Of a DNA stretch of 64,000 bases, positions 1 through 11,598 are shown one piece after another (the stretch's first letter is position 1; the number at the start of each line of letters is the position of its first letter). Below the pieces are notes generated by a model. It saw only the letters and a list, made by a program, of their open reading frames with translations, made no database searches and had not been told where the DNA came from. The DNA lies in assembly GCF_000715075.1 (NCBI RefSeq), contig NC_134103.1, positions 51,700,730 to 51,764,729 of the forward strand, in the 5' to 3' direction. The translations under genes and the position numbers were made by a program. This stretch comes from Nicotiana tabacum (lineage: Eukaryota; Streptophyta; Magnoliopsida; Solanales; Solanaceae).

Positions 1-536
1 AACCAAGTCATGACACTAAAGCTTCAAAATTTGCCTTATTATCACAAACAAATTTCTTTTGTTCATTCCTCCCAATTGGAGATTGGATTAAGTTGACAAC
101 TCAAAATTTCATGTGCCCTCACACTTAGAGATAATCCCAACTTATAAAATGCAAGTTAAACACAAATGGGACATCAAATAGAAAGAATTAACTCTCACTC
201 TCACAAAGATTTCAGATGCACAAAAGTAGTGCCATAGGCTTGCCCTTCATGTATTTCTCCACTAATGTAGACACTTGGTTCAAAATCAAGTAGAACTTAA
301 AGGATTGTAATGTAGGTTTTTGGTTAAGGTACGGCACAATTTGGATAAGAGTGACTCAAAACCTCCCTAAGCACTACAATTTGCAACAATTAAAGCACAT
401 TTCCTTCAAAAACATTTTTCATCATTTCTTCACTTTTCATTCCATACCTAATCTTCCCTTTATTCACAACTCCTTATTTTTCCTTCCTTTTTTCTTCTTT
501 CTTACTCATAATTTTTTTTTCAAACTCCACGCCGTC

Positions 537-540
<4 letters not shown>
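1..540 (-). other. Distal 3' untranslated region of minus Athila-type element
   Basis: The sequence matches, in reverse complement, the plus copy from about 12800 to 13240, including the block TTTTGAGTCACTC and the block with attgggaggaatgaac. It is non-coding. The small readable frame across the AT repeat is not a gene. Confidence 0.7.

Positions 541-606
<66 letters not shown>
541..606. repeat. (AT)n microsatellite
   Basis: About 33 uninterrupted AT dinucleotides inside the 3' untranslated region of the minus Athila-type element. The plus copy has no such tract at the matching place (about 12710), so it expanded after the copies separated. Confidence 0.97.
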
Positions 607-609
<3 letters not shown>

Positions 610-1669
610 ACCTTTCACCTTTTAAACAACTTCCATATCACAACTTTTCCAACCTTCATCCCCAAACTTAGGCTTTTAGCCTATGTTTATACTCTCAAAG
701 TACTTAGGGAGGTAGGATGCGAAAAGATAGATCAATAAAGAATGAAGTGTTAAAGCTTGTAACATGGTTGCCAAAGAAAATGTTTAAAGGCTCAAAATGG
801 GTTGACTAGGAAAAATATGCAAGAGTAGGAAATTTAAGGCACAATAACGGTCCAAGAAAGGCCTAACATCATTTTTCAGACCAAGTTAGTCTAGGATTTC
901 GCCTTGAAGCACATTCCGGGCAAGTTCTAGACTACAAATAATGCAAAAGAATTCACAACAAATCTTTTCACACATGGCACATGCAAACTTGAGTGACATA
1001 TAAATCCAAAATCAAATTAACACCAATAAACCCAAAGAAAATTATATATAGCCTAAAAGACTATTTAATGAATCAAAGAGACAAAAATAGAACCTAAAAG
1101 TCATAACAAGGATTGTCACTTCAATCATTTTTCATTATAAAGATCAAAACTTCATATGCCCAAGTGTAAATCATGTTGGTACCAAACAAGCCACACGTTG
1201 GTTTATGGACAAAAGATCACACCCAATAACCAATTTATTCACTACTAGCTACTAAACTAAAGGAAGAAAAAAAAATATTACCTAAAAATAAAACAAAACT
1301 AGACAAGACTAATCCCTTAAGAAAGTTGTCACGCCATCCATCATAGGGAAAAGTCACACGGTTCGACACAAATTAATTCCATAGAAAAGAATCGCGGTAT
1401 AAAGAAAAACCAAGGAGTTTCATTAATGCTACTATGAAAATAAAAACTAATAAGAAAATGCTAATGCTAACATGCTAGAATTAAACTATAAAATATCAAT
1501 AATAAACTACAAATGTCAACCAATCTACACAAGTTCACAAAAAAACAATGGTCATGCTCCACATACATCCATCATATATAAATGAGCCACCCCAACCTAA
1601 AGTGTTGCATTGTCCTCAATGCAACTAAACAAAACAAACTAAAATGAAAGAGGTGCTCCCTGAATTGCA
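607..1669 (-). other. 3' untranslated region of minus Athila-type element
   Basis: AT-rich non-coding DNA downstream, in element orientation, of the env-position ORF. Several segments align with the plus copy at about 11600-12640: the tract with tggtaccaaacaagcc matches the reverse complement of 12110-12130, and the tract near 860-930 matches 12360-12440. No gene is seen. Confidence 0.7.
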
Positions 1670-2957
1670 TCACTCTGAGCTGGAGATACTGGGAACTGAG
1701 AGTTCCAAGTCATCCTCGTCGCCTTTATCTAATCCACAAAACTTCCTCAATGCGCTCATCATCTTTGTCAAGAACTTGTTTTTCTTCTTTTCATGTTCTC
1801 TCTGCTTCAGCTGCCTCCACTCAATCTTACCCAATTTTGCTTTAATGGCTTGCTGCTCCTTAGCAAGATCTGACAAAGTTGGAAGCTTTCCTTGGCCAGC
1901 TGGACCTGCAGATGTGCTCTCTCCAGATGGTCCAGAAGGGAGACCAGCTACAAGCTGGCGGACCTATGTCTCCATGCCATAGACCTGGCAAGAGATATAC
2001 CTGAGTACAAGAGGTCCCTGCTCAAGTTGTACAATAGCAATACAAGTTCCTATGGCATATGCGGTAGAATCGAGCATCTCAGTGATGGTGTCAGGAAATT
2101 AGCCAAATGAGGGAGATGCTACTTCAATCTTTCTTTTATTCTGTGCATTCACTGCTCCCTTTCTCAGCAATGGATGAATGAGCTTCTATGGGTTCTTTTC
2201 CTTCTCTGTAGGCCTCTTCTCCACCCCTGCCTCATAGCATAAATGAGTGATCAGTGATGGAAATAATAAACTCTTAGTCCGCTCCGCAACAACCTCTACT
2301 ATCTCATCAACAATAAGCTGTCCCACATTCACTGGTGTGCCCTCTATGATCACGCAAATCACCCTTGCCTTCTCAAGTGTAACCTCTATCTCATTACGTG
2401 AAGGCGTGACTCGAGCACAGATAATGGAGAGCCAAGTCTTGGCCTCGGCAGTGAATTCAGAAGACTCGATCCTTGAGTGATTTCCTATCCAGTTCGACAT
2501 CTTTCCACTGTGCAAATGGTCTACAAACCACTGTGTGCCCAAGTCTTTAGCTCTATCCCTGTACACCTGGTTGTCAGCATTGGAAAGATTGTAGTATGTA
2601 TTTATCAATTCTGGATCAAAGCAGACTTGTTTTCCCCTGACAGTAATAACCAAATCATTCTTGAAGTCAATCTCCACATCATTTGCATAAAATTCTCTTA
2701 TCACTTCGTGATTGGCTGTTCTTGGCTCTTTCGCAAAGCAAATCCATCCACTCGATACTAATCTTCCATGGAACTCAGATCATCAATCTTCAAGGTCGAT
2801 GAAGAGAATGCCTCTTTCCTTAATCATACTTCTACACATTTGTTTGTCGTAGTGGTGGGAACATCTTAATGATGAGAATATGTCCCGATCAAAGTACTCC
2901 TCTTCGATAACTTGTTCGACATATTCTTGAACATTTTTATTTGATGTCGAAGCCATT
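1670..2957 (-). pseudogene. Env-position ORF of Athila-type element (plant transposon protein domain), degraded
   Basis: The frame starts MASTSNKNVQEYVEQ at 2957 and reaches the stop at 1670, with several nonsense codons between. The best segment (2704-2186) contains VREFYAN-like and FDPELIN-like motifs. These resemble the domain usually annotated as 'putative plant transposon protein', found in the third ORF of Athila elements. The C-terminal part (1876-1670) is a highly charged coiled-coil (EHEKKKNKF) ending in an acidic tail. The same charged coil and acidic tail close the equivalent ORF at 11341-11598. I see no convincing signal peptide or transmembrane segment, so 'env' refers only to its position. 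Confidence 0.65.
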
Positions 2958-4147
2958 TTCAAGCTCAAAGTACCTACAAAAGGATTAAACATGTAAAACA
3001 CATGTATGGACACTTAAAGCATTGTATTAGAAGGTATTTAGGCCAAAGAAATTGACCAAAAAGCCATGGGATCAGAATTGGCAAAGCCACTATTTTGCTG
3101 CCTGGGCACCATTGAATCGCGATCGCATAAACTAGCACGTGATCGCAAAAACCAATTGGGTTTCCAGCTAAAATAAAGCAACGCGATCGTAGAAGGATAT
3201 TCGCGATCATGATAAACACTTTTATTCTCAGCGGAATTAGACCTATGCGATCGCAGAATTGGGCATCGCGATCGCGAGGGTCTTCTTCCTCGCCCAGTGA
3301 CAGCTCGTTTTGGCATTTTCACAAACACCTGATGGGCAGTAAATTTTTCTAGTAATTTCAGAGAATTAAAGCACGGATATAGCCCTAAATCTTTATAGAG
3401 TTACAACCAAATCACTCAACCAACCTCACCCAGCAAGCACACATGTGAAGCACACAAGATTTCTGCTTTAAAATTTCAACTCAAGCCCTAAAATCTCAAG
3501 AGTTTCTGCCATTTTATCATTTCACACTAAGCAGAGGGGCCAAAGAAACAAAAGAATCCAAGAGATATGAGAGAAATACACATACCTTGAGAGTGTTGGG
3601 TAAAAATTTTGCAATTGGAATTGAAGAATGGAGAGCTGGGGATGATTTTAGGGGCTAGAGGAGTAGGAATAGTTGTTACTGTGTTTTGAGAAAAAGTGGG
3701 CTTTGTTTTTATTTCCAGTGTTTTAAAGTTCTGAAACTTACCCTTTTTTCGTGATCGCGTTTCAGTTGAAGCGTTCGCGTAAAAGAAACTCACCAAAAGG
3801 CCGCGATCATTTCTTTATTTCTGCGATCACATAGGGATTGGAAAAAGTTTGTTCTGCGTGAACGCAGTGCGTTTTATGTGATTGCGAAGTGCAACAGTTT
3901 CCAGTAGTGTTCTTCAGCTACTGGTTTTTGGCTATCCGGTTACCCCGACCTGCCCAAATCAACTCCAAAAATTCTAAAACTTGGCAGATTAGTCAAAAAT
4001 AATATTCTAAGCTATTCTAAAAAGGAAAATTTTAAAAACGACTAAAAATTTTGAAAACGATGGGTTGCCTCCCACCAAGCGCCGCATAACGTCGTGGCAC
4101 GACGCGGATCAACTTTACCACTTTTCTCGCCACTTGGACGATATGAA
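2958..4147 (-). other. Spacer between the two ORFs, with GC-rich palindromic clusters
   Basis: Non-coding. On the minus strand directly after the first ORF, at about 4055-4110, lies the conserved block GGCGCTTGGTGGGAGGC that in Athila elements follows the end of pol. Further on are two clusters of GCGATCGC and CGTGATCGC-like motifs (about 3735-3900 and 3115-3290) like those in the LTRs. These may mark a second promoter for the env-position ORF, but the sequence alone does not prove it. Confidence 0.6.
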
Positions 4148-5356
4148 TTAGGCACCTAACTTGGAATCAAGCTTTTGACCACGAGCAACATGGGGTAGTA
4201 AGTAGATGATCAAGCCAAGCATTGATTTCTTCATTTTGCTCTTTTTGGCTTTCATGTGAGGAGTATCATTTTGCCTCCTTGTACCTTCAAAGTGTAAAAT
4301 GTATGGCATTTGCCTTTCTTCCTTGCAACCCCTCATTGACTCGTGTAGTTCAATTCCCATATCACCACACAACTCCAATATTGAGAAATGCTTGGAATGT
4401 GACATCAAGCCTCCACATTGTAATGTTTCTCGAATTTTGACATCCTCTTGGTCCCCCAAACTAGAGTCATTTTCAACCACATCTTCAAATTTTTTAGTTG
4501 ACTCTAATTCCATATTTCTCTTGGCATCACTAACAAGCATGGAGTCGGTTGGAGGATGTTCATTTCTTGATTCCTCAAAATAAAGCTCACTTTCTTCCTC
4601 AAAGTTGGACTCTTCTTGACTTCTTTCCACACTCTCAAGTTGGTGGGCATAGTGAGCCTCAACCAATATTTTCATTCGATCTTCCAAAGTGCGGATATTC
4701 TCATCATTTTGAGTCAAGACTTGTTTCAAGTCCTCGAGTGCCAAGTTGTGCCTCTCCTCATTTTCAAGAATGGCCTCCAACATGAGCATCATTTTCTCAT
4801 TTTGAGCATTTGAGAGTTCTTCTTGATTTTGAGCCAAAGAAGGATTTTCGGCTCCAACCTATAAGGAAGGTTCTTGGCTATCATTCACTTCCGAGGCTTT
4901 TTTGACCTCTAAAGCTTCAAGCATTTATCCCATTTGTAATTGTAACCTTTCAAGCGCCAAATCATTTTGGAGGCTATTTTCCAAAAGCTCCTCCAAGGTA
5001 ATTTGCTCTTTGTTTCCTCCTTCACGTAAGCATTCTAACATGAGCTTGAACTCTCCATTTTGACCATGCTCAATTTCTTCCACTTCCATATCCCTAAACT
5101 TTTTATCACAAAAAGTAGAATCATCATAGTGGGGGATTGGGGAAGGGAAGGACAAATAAGCACAATTATCCCAATGACTATTTTGACGACCACACGTATC
5201 ACAAATACTCCACTCATGGGTTTGAGATTGTGTGCACAATCCGCCCCCGGGAGAATTTAAATAATTTTGCTACGAGTGTGGTCCTCCACAATAAGGACAA
5301 GGGTCATCAAAGTATGAACAACTACCATCCGACCAATTTTCATTATGCGATGCCAT
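4148..5356 (-). pseudogene. Gag-position ORF of non-autonomous Athila-type element, three nonsense codons
   Basis: A reading frame runs from ATG at 5356 to the stop at 4148 (about 402 codons) without a frameshift. It is broken by three in-frame nonsense codons: one in the glycine-rich start region, one just below 4930 and one near 4860. The N-terminus holds a CPYCGGPH zinc-knuckle-like motif and a second CDTCG pair. The middle is acidic and predicted coiled-coil (repeated LEELLE and LALE patterns). The C-terminus is basic (KAKKSKMKK) followed by a hydrophobic patch. The cysteine-histidine motif and position suggest a nucleic-acid-binding Gag-like protein, but I see no standard retrotransposon gag core. 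The other Athila copy carries the same protein (7845-9089), so it is a family trait. Confidence 0.65.
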
Positions 5357-5490
5357 TTTTCAAAATTAAGAAAATAACCAAAAAACAAATAAGAAGATAA
5401 AGATAAGAAAAAGAATTACACAAATATTCACAAGTTTGGACCAAAACACTTACGTTTACTTCTCAAACAACCTAAATACGCTAAATTATT

Positions 5491-5507
5491 CCCCGACAAT
5501 GGCGCCA
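5491..5507 (-). other. Primer-binding site, tRNA-Asp type
   Basis: The minus strand reads TGGCGCCATTGTCGGGG, 7 nt after the LTR end. This matches the 3' end of plant tRNA-Asp with one or two mismatches, the usual primer for Athila and several other plant Ty3/gypsy elements. It fixes this LTR as the 5' one and the element as minus-strand. Confidence 0.8.
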
Positions 5508-5514
5508 ATTTTGA

Positions 5515-6895
5515 TGACGCCCAAATCCACTACTAAAAGGTAAATGGACACGGTCGCATACAATATAATTTACCCAACTATGAGTCGGGGTCGAATCCCA
5601 CATAGAACAATATTTAGGCGATTAGGCGTGTAAGAGAATTATCACTTATTATGCTAAGCAAAACACTTAGAAATGTTTTGAGAAAATATTTTATGTCTAA
5701 ATGCGAAAATGTAAACTAACCTAGAAACCAAGTAAAATGCTCAATGGATACAAGCATGGATACACGGGTAATTACACTCAAGTAATGATCCAATATATTT
5801 TACGATTTTACAAATATGAGCAAGTTTATGTTAATTAGCCTCGGGTAATAATTCTATATTAGCTTCTTCCAAAGACTAACAAGACTTCCTAATTGATTTA
5901 TCCCTAAAACAATTAAGAGATTAAGCACACCCGATTATGGCTACAAGTAGTTCAACTAACCCTAGGTAGAATCTATAAAGTGAGGGTTAAAGCCTCAAGT
6001 TCTTGTTAATTAATCTTTTTCAACCCCAAATTATCTTTTCCAAAATCAATTCGAAGTAAATGGGCGAGTCCTGGGGTTAGCTAATCCCTTTGGAAACATT
6101 AAAGAACAAGAATAATTAAAGAAATAATAACTCACTTCATACTAAATAAATATCGTTCAACACATAAGCACAACAAGATATTTAATCCACACTTTAAATA
6201 TGAATATTTCCATAAACAAGATTCAAGTGTTGAAAAAAACTATTACACACTTAGATATTCAATATAAAGCAAGGAAATGAAGAAATGAGCATAAATGAGT
6301 AAGAAATTCTCAACCAAAAGCTTCAAAGCTTCAAGACCCAAGTGTGTGTGCAAGAACCCTAACTCCAAAACTTGTGTTCTTCTCTCAAAATAGGTCCAAC
6401 ACTGCCCAAGATTTGCCAAATATATCTTACAAATGAGCTAGGTCATGTATTAAATAGTTTGGGGTCAAAAAATATGAAATTCCAAACTGCCCAGATTTGT
6501 GAACCGCATTCGCGAAAGAACTTCTACGATTGCGAAGAGTAATACAGCAAAGCATCGCGATCACAAACCAGACCCTGCATTCGCATAGGGCACCTGACAG
6601 TAGCTGACAAACTTCTTCCTCACGTTCGCAGCATTTGGTCCGCGTTCGCGAAGTTTATTTTTTCTAGACTTACGCGATCGCATAAGAATATTCGCGATCA
6701 CGAAGAGCATTATCTGGCAGCAGTCATTTTTCCTCAATTTAACACATTTTGACTTGGTTTCGTCACAATCACTTCTAAATCACATAATACCTCTAAAATG
6801 GATGTAAACGACATTAACCACGTGATTTACTCAATCAAACATAGCAAAAATCTAAGATTAACGACGAGATAAGTTGGTAAAATACCAACTTATCA
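5515..6895 (-). repeat. 5' LTR of the minus-strand Athila-type element
   Basis: In element orientation the LTR starts TGATAAGTTGG and ends GGGCGTCA, immediately followed by the primer-binding site. It aligns along its length with the 13474-14895 LTR. The U3 part holds a cluster of near-palindromic motifs (about 6500-6710, forms such as TTCGCGAA and GCGATCGC), followed on the minus strand by a TTTAATACAT box that probably serves as core promoter. The LTR is 1381 bp. The next host bases, CTGAG at 6896-6900, are the expected right copy of the target duplication; the left copy lies outside the window. Confidence 0.82.
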
Positions 6896-7797
6896 CTGAG
6901 CGGATTGTGATTGTGAGCCTTTGACCATGCTGGGCGGATTATGATTGTGAGCCTGTGAGCATGCCGGGTGGATTGTGAATGTGAGCCTATTAGCATACCG
7001 GGCGTATTGAGGTTTTGGTATGTGGGTTGTCCATAAGGTTGTAATGCGAGATGTGGGCACGAGGTGCCGTGACTATATGATGGTGGGTTGAGACCCGTGA
7101 CTTGTGACTATGAGATGAAGTACCACAGAGTGATTTCGTTGTGAAACTTGTGTTAGAACGACTTGATTAATTGATTGTCCTTTCTGTTTTTCCTTATTTG
7201 GTTTTAATGGTACTTCATGGTGTTCTTAATCCTTTACTTGTATATCACTTGTTGGTTCTTGTTGCCATTTACTGATTTTTATTTTCCGTTATTAGTTTTA
7301 TACTTCTATACTGCACATGTTATTTTGTCTAGTGAGTGTCTTGACTTGTACCTCGTCACTACTCCACCGACGTTAGTCTTAATACTTATTGGGTACCGAC
7401 CGTGGTGTACTCATACTACACTTTTGCACATTTTTATGCAGATCCAGGTACTTCGGAGTATGTTGGTTGTTAGATAGCAGATCAAATATTGCTGTGGTGA
7501 ATTCAAGGTATACCTGCCGTTGCATTCGCAGGCCTCGGAGTCACCTTCGAAAGTTATTTTTGTACAGTTTATTTCAATTTCGGAACAATTGTACTTAGAG
7601 ATATTTTAGTGAACTCAGTAGAGCTTATGATTTGTGCTACCGGTTTTGGGATTGTTGGCTTTGTATAGAAATTTCTGTTTCGTATTTAATAGTCGTTGGT
7701 TGAATTTTGTTGTTACTTCAACAAGCACTAGGCTTACCTAGTCTTAAAGATTTGGTGCCATCACGACATCCTACGGAGGGAAACTGGTGTCGTGACA
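6896..7797 (+). repeat. 3' half of a long Ty3/gypsy LTR, interrupted by the minus Athila
   Basis: It begins inside the short repeated phrase CGGATTGTGATTGTGAGCC (compare 22960-23040) and runs to a canonical LTR end, GTGTCGTGACA at 7797. It carries the conserved tail GCACTAGGCTTACCTAGTC and GGTGCCATCACGACA that also closes the solo LTR at 32524-35103. No primer site follows; the next base is already Athila internal sequence. It is therefore best read as part of a solo LTR inserted into the plus Athila and later split by the minus Athila. The matching 5' half should lie left of the window. Confidence 0.7.
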
Positions 7798-7844
7798 GTT
7801 TGTTATCTTTTTATTTTTCTTGTGTATTTTCGTAGTTTTGAAAA

Positions 7845-9089
7845 ATGACATCACATAATGAAAATTGGTCGGATGGTAGTTGTTCATACTTTGATGCCCC
7901 TTATCATTATTGTGGAGGACCACACTCGTGGCAATATTATTTAAATTCTCCCGGGGGTGGATTGCGCACACAATCTTAAACCTATGAGTGGAGTATATGT
8001 GATAAGTGTGGTGGTCAAAATTTCATTGGGCTAATTGTGCTTATTTGTCCTTCCCTTCCCCGAACCCCCACTATGATGATTCTACTTTTTGTGATGACAA
8101 TTATAGGGATGTGAAAGTGGAAGAAATTGAACATGGTCAAAATGGAGAGTTCACTCTCATGATGGAATGCCTACTTGAAGGAGGAATCAAAGAGCAAAAA
8201 TCCTTGGAGGAACTCTTGGAAACTAGTCTCCATAATGACTTGGCACTTGAAAGGTTAAACTCACAAATTGGAGAGATGCTTGAAGCTTTAGAGGTCCAAA
8301 AATCCTTGGAAGTGAATGATAGCCAAGTACCTTCCTTAGAGGTTGGAGCCTAAAATCCTCCTTTGGCACTTGATCAAAATCAAGAAGAACTCTCAAATGC
8401 TCAAAATGAGAGGATGATGCTCATGTTGGATGTCATTCTTGAAAATGAGGGAAAGCAAAACTTGGCACTCGAGGACTTAAAACAAGCACTAAATTGAAAT
8501 GATGAGACTATCCGCACTTTTGAAGATCAAATGAAATCATTGGTTGAAGCTCATTATGCCTACCAATTTGAGAGTGTGGAAAGAGGTCAAGAAGATTCCA
8601 ACTTCGAGAAAGAAATTGAGCTTCATTTTGGGGAATCAAGAATTAAACATACGCCAACTGACTCCATGCTTGTTGGTGATGCTAATAAAAATATGGAATT
8701 AGAGTCAACCGGTGTAGTTGAAACGATGGTTGAAATTGACTCTAGTTCGGGGGATAAAAGGATGTCAAAATCCGGAAAAGAATTGCAATTTGAAGGCTTG
8801 ATGTCACATTCCAAGCATTTTTCAACTTTGGAATTTTGGTGATATGGGAATTGAGCCGTGTGAATCCATATAGAAGTGTAAAGAAGAAAAACAAGTGCCA
8901 TACATTTTACAATTTGAATGTTCAAGAACGCCAAATGAAATTCCTCAAAAGAAAGCCAATAAATGCAAAATGAAGAAATTGATATTTGGCTTGATCATCT
9001 ACTTACCACCCCCCGCCGCTCGTGGTCACAAACTTGATTCCAAGTTGGGTGCCCAATTCATATCCTCCAAGTGGAGAAAAAAGTGGTAA
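7845..9089 (+). pseudogene. Gag-position ORF of plus Athila-type element, broken
   Basis: It starts MTSHNENWSDG at 7845 and is homologous throughout to the minus copy, including the CGGPH zinc-knuckle-like motif, the HGQNGEF segment, the acidic coiled-coil region and the KLDSKLGAQF end. It carries a nonsense codon near 7977, a frameshift near 8030, an in-frame stop near 8351, another near 8496 and a shift near 8840. The protein family is not one I can name beyond Gag-position protein of a pol-less Athila-type element. Confidence 0.62.
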
Positions 9090-10297
9090 AGTTGACTTGC
9101 GTCGTGCCACGACGTTAAATGCGGCGCTTGGTGGGAGGCAACCCATCGTTTTCAACTTTCTAGTCATTTTTAACAATTTTAATTTTTTTCGATTTTTCTT
9201 TTTAGAATAGTTTATTTTATTATTTTTGATCAATCTACCAAGTTGCAAGAAGTTTGGAAGTGTTTGAGATGACAAGTGGGGAGATTGAGCAATGAGGAAA
9301 TAGCAGGTCCAAATCCCAGATATCGCATTTGCGAGTATATGTTCGCATTTGCGAGTGCCTGATTTGTCGCAAAACCGAGCAAGGGGTTGCAATCGTGACA
9401 TCTGTCGGTCTTAAACGGGTAATTGCTTCATTTTGGGCAAAAGTCAAGAAAACCTTGGGTGCTCTCAACTGACGATTTTTTTGTCCTTCTCTCCATACTG
9501 TTAAATTCCATCAATTTTCACTCTTCTTTGCAACCCTCAAGGTATGAACGCTTAATCTTTGTACTCTTTATGATTTGTAGCATCCTCTTCTACTTCTTCT
9601 TCTTCTATCCATGTTTCTCAAGAACTAGGGTTCATTGGCACTTTAATCTTGAATGATTCTGAGAAAACTCAGCTAAAATTTTGTTGCAACTTCTGGGTGA
9701 GTTTGGTTGAGAGTGTGAGCTTCTTTCTTTGCTTGAAAAACGGGAAAGTTTGAGTACACATATCTTGTTAAAATGTGAAATGAGTTGTGTGCCTTCAATG
9801 TGTTCGATGAAAGGCCCGAATGAAATTCTTGGCCGAATCATTGACATTTCTTCAATTCATGGTTGTGGGTGAAGTTTAATGCATGTTTGTGTGCCTAATA
9901 ACTGATTGGGATCTTTAAAAGTGTGCCTTTGTTCAAAATTTTTGGAGATTGGGACTTTTCAATGAGAGAAGGTTGATGGGGACGCCGAGATCACAATTGC
10001 GATGGCCTCTTCGCATTTGCGAAGAGGTGATCGCAATTGCAAAAATAGTTAGAGCTGGCATCCTTCGCATTTGCGAATATGAGATCGCAATTGCGAACTA
10101 TGAAAATGTCAGCTGCCTTCACAACTGCAAATTGCGACATCAGACTTCTGCTGAACTTAAAGTCCTGAAATTGTTTTTAAGGCTGGGTTTTGACTGTCCA
10201 ATCATTTCTTTGGCGCATTTGAGTTATTTTACAATGTATTCATACCCATATCACATTTTCACTCCAATCCTTTATTTACAGTTACCATAAGCAGAAA
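9090..10297 (+). other. Spacer between Athila ORFs with palindromic motif clusters
   Basis: Non-coding. It contains the conserved post-pol block (about 9105-9147), an ATCGCATTTGCGAG-type cluster at about 9320-9400 and a larger one at about 9985-10140 with TCGCAATTGCGA-like units. The motif class differs from that in the minus copy (GCGATCGC), although the position is the same. Confidence 0.6.
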
Positions 10298-11598
10298 ATG
10301 AGCTCTAACTTCGACGAATCTGCGCATGACAACCCTTTGGAAGTGGAGGAAAACTATGACCAACATCGGTTCTTGTCATTGGAATACCATGAACGGTACT
10401 ATGCTGAGTTGATTACGATAAAGTTTCTCCTAGAAAGTGGTATATTGCTAGAAAACGTCCCAGAACGTCTTCCCGAGTTCCATCAAAGGCTTGTGGCCAT
10501 GGAATAGACCTGTTTTGCCCCTTAGTCTGGCAAAGAAATGAGCAATGGGTGTCATCAAGTTAAGAAATTCAATCATGAGGATTCATTGCAAAATGGTGAA
10601 TTTCGGAGCTAAAGTTGTGAATCAAATCTATCACCTGTAGGATCATGACATGGCACCATTCCGTGAGAAAGATTGTGCCTCACGCAAGTGGATGGTCTCC
10701 AAATTGTGCCCGGGTGCGGATATTCCATGGGCAGCTGAAAAAAAAGAGGGATCACATCCAAAGAATTCATTGCCGAAGCAAAGATATGGCTAGCCATCAT
10801 ATGCAGTCGCATCTCTCCTACGGGGAATATATGGAATATACCAATAATGAGAGCTCAAATGATCGCTTCCATTCTTGATGATATCCGGCTCAATGTTGGT
10901 AAGATTTTCATCAATGGGCTGAGGGATTATCTGAGGCAGGGTGGTCAATAACTGATGTTCCCATCTCTCTTCACTGGGTTGTGCCAGCTTGCAGGGGTTG
11001 AGGAGGATCCGGAAGATAACTGGATAGATCCAGAAAAGCCTATTGCTCCATTGAAGAAAAGAGGATAGGGCGCCACCGTGAAAAGCAAAAAGAGAAAGTT
11101 GGGATATTCTTCTTTGAAATGACCAGGGAAGCCAACCATCATCTTCTGCAGGAGGACCATTTGCTATGTTCTCCAAAAAAATACGACAGGTTCGCGACCT
11201 AGTAGCTGGCCTTCTATAGGGACCTGGGGAGACATCTGAGGGACCCTCTATGCATCTCAAAGAAAGAATTTCAAAAGTATCTTGTTGATCAAAAGAAGTG
11301 GGGGGATCACCTTAAGAGGCTGGATAAGGCATACACTGATTTGTCCACGACGCACGGTACTTTGAGTACTTCTCATGCCAAGCTGGAAAATGCACACACC
11401 AGGATGAAGAAGAGGGAGAAGAAGAGAGATAAATTCTTCACCCGCATGTGGAAGGGTGTGAAGGGGCTATGGAAAGTTCTAAAGCCTCAAGAGCCAGTGC
11501 CATCGATCGAGCAGGAAGATGATGATGATGCTCTAATTCACTGGTCCGAGGAAGAGGAGGAGACTGCGACTGAGTCCGACAACGAGGAGAGCACTTGA
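10298..11598 (+). pseudogene. Env-position ORF of plus Athila-type element, degraded
   Basis: The only well-preserved parts are the first 69 codons (10298-10507), which are acidic with an EYHERYYAELIT segment, and the C-terminal charged coil (11341-11598, KKREKKRDKFF followed by a long acidic tail). The middle has many stops and shifts. Homology to the minus copy is clear in the C-terminal coil and in the placement before the 3' untranslated region. Function is unknown. Confidence 0.55.

Larger units (their letters stand above)
1..6895 (-). mobile_element. Athila-type non-autonomous LTR retrotransposon, minus strand, cut by window edge
   Basis: Read on the minus strand the order is 5' LTR (6895-5515), primer-binding site, one long ORF in the gag position, a spacer, an env-position ORF, a long 3' untranslated stretch, and then the window edge. 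The first bases of the window match the part of the plus-strand copy that lies about 240 bp before its 3' LTR, so the missing piece is mainly the 3' LTR. No protease, reverse transcriptase, RNase H or integrase is present, so any movement would depend on proteins from another element. The Athila assignment rests on the TGATAAG LTR start, the TGGCGCC primer site and the conserved GGCGCTTGGTGGGAGGC block, which in known Athila elements follows pol. Both ORFs carry nonsense codons. Confidence 0.8.

Noticed and set aside
351..671. 106-codon frame across the AT repeat near the window start
   Set aside because: It is Phe-rich, with a Tyr-Ile dipeptide run from the AT microsatellite, and lies in the 3' untranslated region of the minus Athila.
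7217..7477. Membrane-like small protein in 7217-7477
   Set aside because: The hydrophobic look comes from T-rich LTR sequence. The same LTR landmarks (CGTCACTACTCCACCGACG) recur in other LTRs without an open frame.
10790..11260. 156-codon minus-strand frame
   Set aside because: It lies antisense to the decayed env-position ORF of the plus Athila. The minus Athila copy has no equivalent antisense frame that I can see.
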